From Heterohyrax brucei (taxonomy: Eukaryota > Chordata > Mammalia > Hyracoidea > Procaviidae), in assembly GCA_028571685.1 (NCBI GenBank), contig CM053140.1, positions 22,363,501 through 22,427,500 of the forward strand: 64,000 bases of DNA. Direction: 5' to 3'. Position 1 is the first letter of the stretch, and every line of letters starts with the position of its first letter. The position numbers and the translations under genes were made by a program. The notes beneath the pieces are model-generated. The model made no database searches. It saw nothing but the letters and a program-made list of their open reading frames with translations, and was not told where the DNA came from. Below, in pieces: positions 36,600-47,080 of the stretch.

Positions 36600-36650
36600 C
36601 TCAAGCCCAGTGCCGTCAAGTTGGATCCGACACAGAGCGACCCTATGGGC
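36600..36650 (-). mobile_element. AfroSINE/RTE tail fragment in KA1 of c10
   Basis: cagtgccgtcaagttggatc and cagagcgaccctatgggct match the tail-proximal part of AfroSINE. About 50 bp, splitting the KA1 sequence. Confidence 0.7.
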
Positions 36651-36785
36651 TACAAGTGAAGAGAATTTCAGGCATCTCTGAGGCCCTCCATAACATGGCC
36701 TCAAAAATTTCCAGGGAGCTCACACTTTTAAAGGTGCTAGAAGTTGCCAGGGACAAAAGAGCAGTTCACAGAGTTAAGCTCCCAC

Positions 36786-37095
36786 AGGATCGTGCAGTGT
36801 TTCCTTCTGCTGTGCACAGGGTCACCATGAGTTGGAGCTTACCTGACAGCGCCTAATAACATAACAACATGTAACAGGAATTGATGGAATACTAACTGGG
36901 ATGTTTCAATGAGCGGAAGCAGTTTTGGAAGTCCTCACTTGTCTATACCCAGAAATCTGGAGGACACCTACCTGGCCAATCAACTACAAGTGACCATTTC
37001 ATGCACCCATTCCAAAGAAATGTGATCCAACACAACATGAAGATTACTGAAGAACATTGTTAGAACTACACGAGTAAAATTCTGCTGAAGATCAC
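36786..37095 (+). mobile_element. RTE tail plus RTE internal piece (unit junction 4)
   Basis: RTE tail (gatcgtgcagtgtttcc ... cgcctaataacataacaac) joined to the internal RTE piece (caggaattgatggaatac ... attctgctgaagatca). This is the best preserved of the four junctions. Confidence 0.82.
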
Positions 37096-38866
37096 TGTGC
37101 TGTGATTAATGACTTTTGTCGGAGGCTTTTCTAGCCACGGTCTTGTAAATCCCACCCAGGTGAGTGGGCAGAACAGTGTGACAGGGTAACTGAGGCCCAC
37201 CAGGAGTATTGGTCAGTTTCTCCTTGAGAGGGAGCCCATTTTAGAACAGAGAGGATGATTCTGCCACCACCAAGGAAGAACGGCTTTGAGCTGACAGTAC
37301 ATTCTTCGGGCCTGGGATCACAGGGTTATAGAGCTTTTGGAAACAGGTGCTAGAGAGAGCCGAGAAGTGGTGGCAAGACAGACCTGGCAACAGGAGACAC
37401 CATTATCGGTTTCCCAGTCCACAAAGACAGAAAGCTAAGTACTTTTGAGCAGTGGCTGAAAGCCAGGGAGAGCCTGCCTTTGGGAGGTGGGCAGAGTAGT
37501 CTGTGTGGAAACATACTATGGAAACCACTTTTGAGTCAACCAGCAGTGGGGAGTGAGACAGAGAGCCTGAGGGCCTCTGTAAAGGGTGACCAAAGCTATC
37601 AATAAGCAGGAAGAGAAAAAAGATCCAAGGATTTATAAAATCTTGGGACACTGAGGTAAGTACCAAACGATCATGCAAATTTCCTTGTTTGTCAGAACAA
37701 ATCACATGGAACCCACTCCAGGCATCCAAAGAAAGTCCCACTTCAACCGCTACATGTCATTCCAATGAGGGCACCAGGGAGCTGTGATCAGGACCAGGGA
37801 ACTGAACCAACTAACCAAGGAAACTGCATGTGCAAGACCCCATAGTAAGTCCTGCTACTAGTGCCAGAAACCCCTGTGGCAGGAACTATCGAGATCCTGT
37901 AACTACTCAGACTCCAAGTGGCCTGGTTCAGGTTTGGGGAGTTCAGGCTAGCAAGTGTAGTCTCTTGATGGGCAAAAAGCTGGGCTCCCTTAGCCCTAGG
38001 CATGAGGATGTAATCTTCATGGCCGCCGAGTTTTACTAAATGAAAGTACCTTGCAGAGACGGAATGGGTCAGTGTCCAAGAGTGGAGAAGGATCCAGTAC
38101 AAAGCCTATACCAACATCAAAACCAAACTCAGTATCGTCAAGTCGACTGCAACTCACAGCAACCCATGTAGGGTTCCCTTTATTGTTGAGGGTAAGGGGT
38201 GGTGTCATAGTTGGTAGGGGGAGGTGATGACACAGCCCTACGTTCTGGTTGTAGGTTTACACGTCAGTAAATGCTTTATGGGACCCCTCCTGAAGAATAT
38301 AGTAATGGTATGGACACGGACAGAAACACAGGCTATGTCATTTCTAGGTCATCCTCCTGAGGCGATACACATGTGTGAGCACGTCACAAACTGCCAGGAG
38401 GAACTGTTTCATGGGCAATTACTTATCGGAAGCATTGACTGGGCACTGAGTGACATATGATGAGGTGGTCTGTGGTAGCGATCAGGTTCCCTAGCTTTCC
38501 CCCTTGAGGAGACGTGGGCCTGAAATCTTGAAAGGAATGTTGGAAGTTGATTTGCTCTGGCCACTTCCTGCTGTTTGAGGTTATGGTCCTGTCTACCCCT
38601 CAGACTTGTGTTCCTCAAGTGCCTAGGAGAGAAAACATGGAGCCGCCTGATCTGCCACCTGTTTGGCAGGTGGGTACAGGCTGGTATCCTTGTAGGACCA
38701 GGAGTTTAACTTGGAGTTGTTTTAGCCTGGAGCCACGTCTGTTATCTTAGAAGCTGGATTCAAGCTGTGCTGTATGTTGTCCTGGACCTGGATAGATTTA
38801 TGAACATAAAAACAACACTGATCCTTGAGATACAGCAAGCACCTCCTTCTGCTGTTAAAAGGTTGA
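37096..38866 (+). repeat. Element U, copy 4 (unit 4), no kinase follows
   Basis: Full-length match to U copies 1 and 2, with an AfroSINE fragment at 38118-38166. It stops at tctgctgttaaaaggt, where the kinase leader would begin; unrelated sequence follows. Unit 4 is therefore truncated and forms the right edge of the array. Confidence 0.7.
38118..38166 (-). mobile_element. AfroSINE fragment
   Basis: aaccaaactcagtatcgtca and agtcgactgcaactcacagc match the 3' part of AfroSINE. Confidence 0.65.
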
Positions 38867-39029
38867 GACTTTTCTGCTCTGCAGGGCTACTCCCACCAGA
38901 CAGTCCCCTTCTTTCTGGAGCAGAAGGAGGGCTTTCCACATCCTCTCCACTCATCTCCAAAAAGATGAGCACTTACACTCATCTAAGGCCTTCATTAAAA
39001 GTGTAAAAAGACCACGTACAGAGTGGGAA

Positions 39030-39185
39030 ACAAGTTTTGGCTACCACACATATGTCCGTTAGACATATGTCCTCTCTAATCTACAAAATACTGCAGAATA
39101 GCAACAAAAAGACAAGCAACCCAGTTAACAAATGGACAAAGGACATAAACAGGCACTTCACTGCAGAAGGCGTACAGGATGCTAA
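39030..39185 (+). mobile_element. L1 ORF2 fragment
   Basis: ctaatctacaaaatactgca, caacccagttaacaaatgga and ggacataaacaggcacttca match the late ORF2 part of mammalian L1s. Frame 39037-39456 begins in it. Confidence 0.7.
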
Positions 39186-40084
39186 CAGAAAATGCAAAGT
39201 CATGGTGAAGAAGCACAGAACGAGGAAAGCAACTACCAGATGGACATGGCAGCAGATGGTTAGAGACAGAATAGAGATGGCACCCAATCAGAAGGAAGTC
39301 ACCAACTCGAAGTACCAGAAGATAAGACTTATCCACTGGACGATAAGGGCCAGAACTAAGTCAATAACTTGTTTTACACATTACGATAAAAATTCAGCAC
39401 TCTGGACTTGGGCTGTGCAATCTCCTCCTGAGAGTCCATGCCCATTAGTCTGCTGATGTGCTCTGACCTGATCCTGGATTTGGTCAGGTTCATCCTCGAA
39501 GCCTTGGTTGAAGTCATTGTGGCAGTGTTCTGTTGGTGCTGGAAGCCCTCATGATGTCCTGTCTGAGTACCTCTGAGACACCTTGAAATCACAGAATCCC
39601 ACTCCAGACTCTGGTGACACCTGCAGAGTGAGAGCACAGCAAATCTTCAAATTCATTAGCGTGAAACCTGCTTTTAGGGAAGCGGAGGTGATGACTTAGT
39701 AACACCAAGACTAACCTTGCAGTCCCGGTGCAGCTTGGTCTGAACCTGCATGTGGTTTTTAATTAATGTAACCAATGCAGCCTTTGGGGGCACTTTGGGG
39801 TGCTAGCACCTTTCCCTGTCTGTGCTGGAGTGTGTGTGTTTTTAACCAAAATGTAGGAGTTAAGTGTGTTTTTAACCAAGAGATTAAATCAAGCGTAACA
39901 CTAATGCCAAGCTTCACAGTCATGTATTTCCGCTTGTGGTCCCCGATACTTCCCCAGGTGCTCACGACAGTCACTGTCTCCAAAGCAGAAATGGCACCTA
40001 AGATAAAACACAGCCCGAGCCACGGGGTGTTCACAAACCAGTTTTTGTTTTTTCCAAAGCTCAAGGTTCCCAAGGATACCCAGA
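39186..40084. other. Unassigned
   Basis: No repeat or gene recognised with confidence. Confidence 0.3.
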
Positions 40085-41100
40085 GGCAGCAGCCTGTGTG
40101 AGTAACCCCAACTTTCATGAAGGCCAGAATTCAAGATTCCAGAAGAACTTTGTCTATCTCTTTCACTGTGTCCTCTTTTGGGCCACAGTCTCACTATGGA
40201 TCTTTGATAAAAATCTGCAGTAAACGGTAATTCAACACTATGTGGTTTGTAAGCTCTCAGTTACCTTACAGTGAAGAAGGAAGCAGAATAAAAACACTCA
40301 ACAATTATATTACATCAACTGCCTGAAATAACCAATAGAGCTATGACCCTACACCCTTTGAATGAGGAAAGAAATCTCAGGAAGCATTTGTTGATGTACG
40401 AGCAGTATCAGCACCCGGTTTCCATGTGCCTCGACGGTAACTGCATTCTATCAAACCTCTGATTCATGTGAATACAATACAGCAACATTTATCTATAAAC
40501 CACTCCGTGACAGAAGAGGAAATCTAATGTTACTCTAACTTGTAAAATCATAGCTCAAACTTCAGACACTTCTGGTTATGATACTTACAACTCTGCTAGG
40601 TTTCCCAGTAAGAATTTCTAGTCTGAGAGTTACAAATCTAACCCATTAGTTCAATAATTGAAGAGAAAGAAAAACTGCTTCCTAAATCTAGAAAATATGA
40701 GTAGTAAGCCCACAGAAGCCCATGGTATCTTTTCATTTCCTCAGTCACGTGCAGTTACTTCCTGTTCTGCCTGGTCCTACGTCAGCCGCGGTCTTCGAGC
40801 CCATCGTTTCCTTTGCACGAGCTTCCAAAATCTCGACTCCGAGTTCTCTTCACGTGTCAAATTCCCTTTTGGTTGAGATACACTGCTCAAACGTTTTCAG
40901 AAAATCAGCAAAGTGAAACCTTATCTGTAGATGACAAAACATAACATGCCCATGATTAATGTGTAAAATAAATACTCCTAAGAGTCAAAGACCTGATACA
41001 AGTTCATTTCAAGCAAAATACAAAGGCCAAATCAATCTGTCAAAAAAAACTTTACAGAATATTTCTAAACATAACCATATTTTTCAATAAGTTCAGCTAG
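40085..41100 (+). repeat. Repeat block X, copy 3 (diverged)
   Basis: Same orientation as 10982-11868, with landmarks in the same order: gcagcctgtgtgagta, aacggtaattcaacacta, cagacacttctggttatgat and taaacataaccatattttt. Much more diverged than copies 1 and 2 are from each other. Confidence 0.55.
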
Positions 41101-41589
41101 CATACACAATAATCCTGAGGCAAATACCACACAGCCAGCATACACCATAATCATTTATACATCAAGACTGTCAAGTCTCTAAATACCTAAATAGTATAAA
41201 CATCAACTCATAGGTAAATAATTCAAATTTCCGGTTAGAACATTTGGTTTGACGAGGCTGAGTTAAAAAACAAATTCTAGTCAGGTTAGCAACTAAGAAA
41301 TAATAATAAAATTATGACAGAATATTACACATTTGTTAGATAATGTTAGGCAAAACAGAAGGGGAAATTACTACCATACATTTGTAACCCAACAAGAATC
41401 AGGCCCTGCTCTTCCTATTTCCCTGTTCCACATGATTTCTTAAGGAAAGCCCTCCAGCATTTTACCTTTATAAAAAGATACCTGGGATTACCCAAGAAGT
41501 TTCTGATGTGTCAGGAGTTTACTACAGGCTATCAAGAAACAATACAAAAGTTATTTAACTAAAGATCGTTCAATAAAAAACCTTAACAT

Positions 41590-41915
41590 TCTCTTCTATT
41601 GTTGCAATTCCTGCAGCTTGGTATTTGACTCAGAAGTCTAATTCTAATAAGAAGACAAACATTTGCCTTTAAGGGAGTTTACATAAAGAATAATTAAACC
41701 TTTCTTCAGAAATCAGAGAAAACTTTGTTATTTTAATAACACAATTCTTCGTTTTATATTTTATCTACTATCAAAGCTCTTAAAAACCTCACAAATTAAA
41801 TGGTTCAGCTTTTGTCAGACAAAGGAAACTTTTGATCATATCAAACAAGTATTTCTGAATAAATCTTATAGCGTAGCCCTTTAAATAGCAAAGAAGAATT
41901 TACTCACTAACAGAA
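41590..41915 (+). repeat. Repeat block Y, copy 2
   Basis: Matches 61245-61565 (gcctttaagggagtttac, aataaatcttatag, ccctttaaatagcaaa) and the reverse complement of 2835-3090. It lies ~500 bp beyond block X copy 3, as Y lies beyond X in copy 1. The 41101-41589 stretch between is otherwise unassigned. Confidence 0.65.
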
Positions 41916-41956
41916 CACATATGTATGAGTACATGTACACACACACAGACACACAA

Positions 41957-42640
41957 GGTCTGACAATTAAGTTCACAAACTCAACATATAAAAACTGTTA
42001 CATGTGAAATTTATACGTGAATGTACATTTTCACTCAGTTATGTTAAAAAAAAAAACTGCTACATGTGATATATGTCAAGCAAACCTACAAACTTAATTG
42101 TTCTAAGTGCTACATACCTTGCTCCTGAATTATCACTATGGTTACCTTCAAAATACTCCCTTTGGGAGCTATGAACCAACACCAGCGCCTAGTCCATCCT
42201 TCAAAGTAACTTTGGAACTCTTTTACTGGAATGGCCGTCGCACACTGTGGCATAGTGGGGCAAGCTCATGAACCTAAATATATAGTTGTCTGAGCGGTTT
42301 TTAGCCAGCACACAGATAGTTGTATTGGAACACCCTCCCTGCTCACCTGATCTGGCCCCCAGTGACTTTTTTCCTTACCCACAGATAAAGGAAATATTGA
42401 AAGAAGGACATTTTGATGACAATCAGGACATCAAGAGCAACACAATGACAGCTCTGATGGCCTTTCCAGAAAAAGAGTTCTAAAACTGCTTTGAAGGGTG
42501 GACCAGGCTCTGGCATCGGTGCAGAGCTTCCCAAGGGAGTACTTTGAAGGTGACCGTAGTAATATTCAGCAATGGGTTACAAGGACCAACAACTGAGTCC
42601 ATGAGGTCATCCCAAAAAAGTGCTCCAAATCTCACTGCTG
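41957..42640 (+). mobile_element. Mariner-type DNA transposon remnant
   Basis: Frame 42286-42483 reads VVLEHPPCSPDLAPSDFFPY, the mariner transposase C-terminal SPDLAPSDF motif containing the third catalytic aspartate. Then FEGWTRLWHRCRASQG-type sequence follows past a stop. The non-coding left part (ggtctgacaattaagttcac) looks like a mariner end. A second short mariner-like stretch starts near 42635. A small L1 end is inserted at 42008-42052. Confidence 0.75.
41991..42069 (+). mobile_element. 45-bp L1 3'-end insertion with target duplication
   Basis: Body 42008-42052 matches the extreme 3' end of L1 copy 1 (rc of 11880-11925: tacgtgaatgtacattttca) with a poly(A) tail. Flanks 41991-42007 and 42053-42069 are a 17-bp duplication (aaaactgYtacatgtga) with one mismatch. 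An extremely 5'-truncated L1 insertion inside the mariner. Confidence 0.8.
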
Positions 42641-42659
42641 AATATCACTATCGTTACCT

Positions 42660-42949
42660 CCAAAGTACAGTTGGGGGTCCCAGCTGAAATTTGGGGTTCC
42701 CTTCATGGTCACCAATATGTTTTCATCAGACTGCGAAAAAGAATTTTTTGAGGAGGCTTGTCTGGGCCATGACAGAAATCTTTACTGGAAAATGAAAGCA
42801 TCTGAAAGTGGGGTAGCAACAGCCTGGATAGCAGTCCTCTAGGTTCTGCCACTAAGTGAGTTTGGGGTTTAGTTCTTATAGGCCATATATGCCCGGGGTA
42901 TAGCTGGTGCCAGCCAATCAGCGATGGGGCTCTGAAATACTTCCTGTTT
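42660..42949. other. Unassigned, LTR-like texture
   Basis: No confident match; shorter than a gene and without a useful frame. Confidence 0.25.
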
Positions 42950-43210
42950 TGGCAAGCAGGTACGTATCACCTGGCTGCACCCATATGCAGATTTCAAAAG
43001 GATTCTTCCCACAGGGCTTCTGGAATTGGCAGCAGGACTTACTATGTGGTGTCATACTTGGGCAGCTTCCTGCTCCCTTGGTGTGATACCCTGGTCCTGA
43101 TGGGGGCTCTGTGGTGCTTGCATTGGAAGGGCATACAGCAGCCACCTCTGTCTCATCTGCACATGACTGAGTTGGGTCTACACAGACATCTCGGAAAAAC
43201 CAGAGACAAT
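42950..43210 (-). repeat. Element U fragment, inverted
   Basis: The reverse complement matches the middle of U (for example the part around 24340-24530: gtccttccaatgggagc and aagtcctgctaccattcc counterparts). It shows that U occurs as an interspersed repeat and not only inside the kinase array. Confidence 0.55.
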
Positions 43211-43710
43211 TGAAGCAACTCATCCCCAGGTATGGGTGGCAAAATTAAGTTGATGATCACTCTGGAATGCTCCAAGGTGTGATCAGGCTGGCCCTTCTCA
43301 TCCCCAACAGTATAAATTATTAACAGGGTTAACTGGGATTATCAAAACTGTAATTGTGGAAACTGTCAAAATAAGAGGGTAGACTACGGGGGGAGATGCT
43401 CCTTGATTAGTCGAGTCCCTGATCCTAAAATTCCTTCAAGGGTTTCCTATGCTGACACCTGTGAGGCTTAGAGCAAGAGAATCAACTTCTCCCAGGTGAC
43501 ATACATCAGAGTTCAGAAAGGATAAAGATGAGGTGATTTTTGGAGAATGTGACAAGATTATAAGGAAACTGCAGGCCACATAAAAGGCTGGTACCTGATT
43601 AAGCTGATCCTTTGGACTCTTTGCTCTATTGACGGCCTATGGGAGGGGAGAATTGTCCTCCAAATATGGAAGAACCATGGCTACAAAAGTCAAGGGGTAG
43701 ATTCTGCTGT
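43211..43710. other. Unassigned
   Basis: Nothing recognised with confidence. Confidence 0.25.
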
Positions 43711-44170
43711 CACTGATTACTCATGGGTGGGGCCTTTCTAATCACGGTCTTGTAACTCCCCCTCAGTTGACTTGGCAGGACTGTGAAATGGTGTGTAATT
43801 GGGGCCTACCAGGACCGTGTGATGGGTTAGTTGTGGTCGGTTTTGCCTTAAAAGTGTGACAACTGCAGAGCCCAGGAAGAGGGTGGTACTACCACCAAAA
43901 AAGAACAAACAGGATCAGAAAGAGCATCCTGTGGGCACAGGATCCCCTGCTGAGAGGCTCCTGGAAGCAGGACACAGAGAGAAAGACAGAACAGTCTGTA
44001 ACTCTGAAAACTTTAAGAAGCAGGGGCGTAAAAAACCCAGTAGCAGGAGACAGCACAGTGGCCTTCCCAGCCCACAAAGATCAAGCTGAGTGCCCGTGGG
44101 CAGAGACTGAGGGCCAAAAAGAAGTGTGTCCATCAGCACAGCTTCAGAGAGACTCTCCTGATGGAAGAGA
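43711..44170 (+). repeat. Element U, 5' part, outside the array (copy 5)
   Basis: Matches the first ~450 bp of U (acggtcttgtaactcccc, cctggaagcaggacacagag, ccttcccagcccacaaag). An RTE-like bit (tagattctgctg) precedes it and RTE resumes at about 44460, so U again lies within RTE. 44171-44459 is unassigned. Confidence 0.6.
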
Positions 44171-44459
44171 TGAATCCTGAGTGTTCTTTAGCCTGAATAA
44201 TAACTGTTACGTCACTCAAACACCTGATCACTGTGAATGTGGTCTGTCAGTTCTTTGTGGCAACTGCAATGAAAGACTTAACTTAGCTGTCAAGGCTGTG
44301 GGAGGGATGACAGCTGTGAGAATTGGTAAGACAGCAGAGAAAAGGGTCATATCTGACCCTGCCTCATAAGACTGAACCAGCCTTGGGATGTTGATCTCGA
44401 TCCTCCTTACCCTCATGAGGTTGGTGGAGGTCAGACACTGCTCCCGTGTCATTTCACAA

Positions 44460-45590
44460 TCACTGAAAAGTGACTGCACCAGCATATCGACGGAATGGCC
44501 AGAAATTCACTCAGAACAGGATGCAGAATAAACGATACCACTGCTGATGTTAGAGAATCCTGGCTGAAACCAGAGAAGACCAGGAAGTTGTTTACCTGTG
44601 TTTCACCAACCATGTAAAGACAGCTATGTGGATGGTAACAAATTATGCCTAACACTGCCAAGAATGGGAATTCCAGAACACTTAACTGTGTTCATAAGAA
44701 ACCTTTAAAAAGACCTAGAGGCAGTCACTCAAACAGAACAATGGGATACCACACGGTATCAGGCCCGGAAAACCATGTGTCTCAGACTTGTACCCTTTCA
44801 CTAATCTGAGCTGTACACTGAGGAAATAATCCAAGAAGCTGAGCTATCTGAAGAAGAACACAGCACCAGGTTTGGAGGCAGGCTCATTAACAACCCGTGA
44901 TGCACCAACGACACAGCCGATCTGGGGCAAAGAGAAGAGGACTTGGAGCACATACTGATGAAGATGAGAGATCACAACGAGAAAACAGAAGCCCTCACAA
45001 CTGGACCAGTAAGAAACACTTATGATGAATGGACAAACTACTCAAGTTGTCGAGCATTTGCTTGCATCCACAAACAATGTCCAAGGAAGCATCACTCAAG
45101 AAATCAAAGGATGTATCGCATTCATCAAACCTGCTGCAAAATATTTCTGTCAAGTGTGAAAAGGAAAGATATCACTGCAGGCACTAAGGCATGTCCAACT
45201 CAAGTCACAGTGTTTACAGTCACCTGATATTCATGGGAAAGCTGGACAATCAATAAGGACAACCCAAGAATAACTGATGCCTTTGAATTTTGTTGTGGCC
45301 TTAGTATACTGCATGCAGCATGGACTGCCAGAGTAACAAATAAATCTCTCTTGAAAAGAAAACAGCCAAAATGTTCATTAGAAATCGCACACACCTTGGA
45401 CATGTAATGAGAACGGACCAGTCCCTGAAATAGGACACTATGCTTTTGTCAGAGGGTCTGCGAAAAACAGGAAGGCCTTCGGCAAGAGGGACACAGTGGC
45501 TGCAAAAATAGGACTGGGAGTAGGACCACGCTGTTGTGCAAAGACTTGATAGGAGCCAGAATGGATTCGACGGCACCTAACAACAACAAC
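44460..45590 (+). mobile_element. RTE (BovB-like) LINE, reverse transcriptase to 3' end
   Basis: Runs from accagcatatcgacggaatg through the region equivalent to the YADD site (damaged), gaagatgagagatcacaacg, catggactgccagagtaac and acaccttggacatgtaatga, to the 3' end gacggcacctaacaacaacaa. Full of stops. The end is the canonical RTE/AfroSINE tail. Confidence 0.88.
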
Positions 45591-45855
45591 TCCTGGAAAT
45601 GACTTTTAAGGAAGACCTTGTTATCTGGCTGTGCATGCAGACGACTGAACTGACTTGTAGAATACCTTCCACTGCACTGTGCTTTCCTGTTCCAAAAGAT
45701 GACTCAGTAGTGTCCACGCATATTTATCACACATTCCCACAGTACACTGGGCTTATGAAATTGCATGTTTTCATTTCCCCCATGTGGACACTGGGGAAAG
45801 TACTCAGTCTCACATCAGTAACTACAAAGATCTTGTAGGCTCTATGGACATGCTA

Positions 45856-46022
45856 ACCCCAAACCCAATGAAAACTACTGCCATCAAGTTGATTCCAACT
45901 CACAGGGACCCTACAGACAGAGTAGAGCTGTCCCATAGGGTTTCCAAGAGTCAGCTGGTGGATTGAAAATACTGACCCTGTGGTGAGCAGTTACGCTCTT
46001 AACCACTTCAGCACCAAGGCCC
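45856..46022 (-). mobile_element. AfroSINE
   Basis: Antisense copy from ccatcaagttgattccaact to accacttcagcaccaaggc; body tcccatagggtttccaagag. Confidence 0.85.
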
Positions 46023-46839
46023 CATATGCAAACTAATCTTTAAGACAGAGTTATTTGAAAACTTGCTATAATTCTGTGGTAATAAAGAAAATGCTGCATT
46101 GACATAAAGTTGATCAAGTAAAGGATCCTTCAATAACGAGGTCCCGTTTGGACACTTCACAGAGGCTGTATTTGTAAAGCCACAACACCCACATTTACCA
46201 TGTTTTTTGATTAGTCTTGACAAATAGCCATGAAACGTTACATGACCCCAAAACATGTAGAAATTAAAGATTATTATAAAAATGGGTGTTCAGTTTGCCA
46301 CGTACCCTATGTCTTATGTGAAATTTATGATGTACATAATTTTCCCCAGTGTGAATAATTCAATGTTTAATCAAAAAATTGAGACAACCAGGTCTGCTGC
46401 CAATCAAACCGCCTGTGCATCAAGGAACCACACGTTCCAACGAAGACATCACCACTGTCCGTCAGAGCGCATGCAGGAATCCATCCCAGTCAATTGCTCA
46501 CTGAGCACAAGAACAGGGTCCTTCAATGACCACAGTTGAGCCGATTTTGCTGGGACAAGGTAGGGAGGAGATTCCAGGTGGTATCTGCCCACCATGTACC
46601 ACCTGCTCTTACAAGGTCAGGGTCTTCAACAGTGGTGGAAGCCACAGCCAAAGTAACTAGGTACCAAGCATGGGCTCCACGCCCTCAGTGGCTTCCCTGA
46701 GGAGTCCCCATGGGGCCTGGTGCAGTGGACAGGACATGTAGGAGGGCTGGAAGAGGAACACTTACTCCTGGGATCAGGGGCTCAGGTTGGCAGGTGTTAG
46801 GGGGAGGGATTTCAGGTCAGAGGAACCAGAGCTCTCTGC
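46023..46839. other. Unassigned
   Basis: No gene or repeat recognised. Confidence 0.25.
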
Positions 46840-47080
46840 CCATTTCTGAACTAGGTTGTTTTGTCCTTTTTGTTGGTGACTTTCAGGAGCTTTCTGGATA
46901 TTCACTTTGGATACTGAACCCTTATCCCACAGACAGTTTCCAAATATCTTCTCCCACTCAGCAAATTTTGATAGTGTTCTCTGAGGCCCAGACATAATCA
47001 TTTTGTTGAAGTCCCCCTTAGACCTGTGTTTTCTGTGTTACTCATTTCTTGGTGTATCTAAGAATCTACCTATGAATCAG
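46840..47080 (-). mobile_element. L1 fragment (ORF2 start of C-terminal part)
   Basis: cagtttccaaatatcttctc followed by ccactcagcaaattttgata resembles the antisense of L1 ORF2 at 13550-13640 (ccaaatattttttcccactc). Old and short. Confidence 0.6.

Larger units (their letters stand above)
34507..36745 (+). pseudogene. Kinase module c10 with KA1 end, interrupted by RTE and AfroSINE
   Basis: Starts at the same kinase position (GIHLHIMLSGSLIF). The UBA is well kept (LDYRREEIQDSFWNQNYN, frame 34790-35059), as is the spacer (KNGGVPVETSFPQRVSH; VSD*TVTPASPSVHSQ). It runs past the module fusion point to a lysine/arginine-rich pre-KA1 part. An RTE (35564-36377) then interrupts it. KA1 resumes in frame 36381-36572 (MKATSAMKPKWMMGD; DKYTLLCMNGVPAQQDFVEW), is hit by an AfroSINE piece (36600-36650), and ends RISGISEALHNMASKISREL. 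Confidence 0.88.

Noticed and set aside
19390..36740. Annotating the kinase segments as functional sperm-motility-kinase genes
   Set aside because: Every copy has stops, shifts or missing catalytic residues, and KA1 sequence is present, which points to a MARK parent.
42286..42483. Functional mariner transposase
   Set aside because: Only the C-terminal motif remains, with a stop soon after and an L1 insertion upstream.
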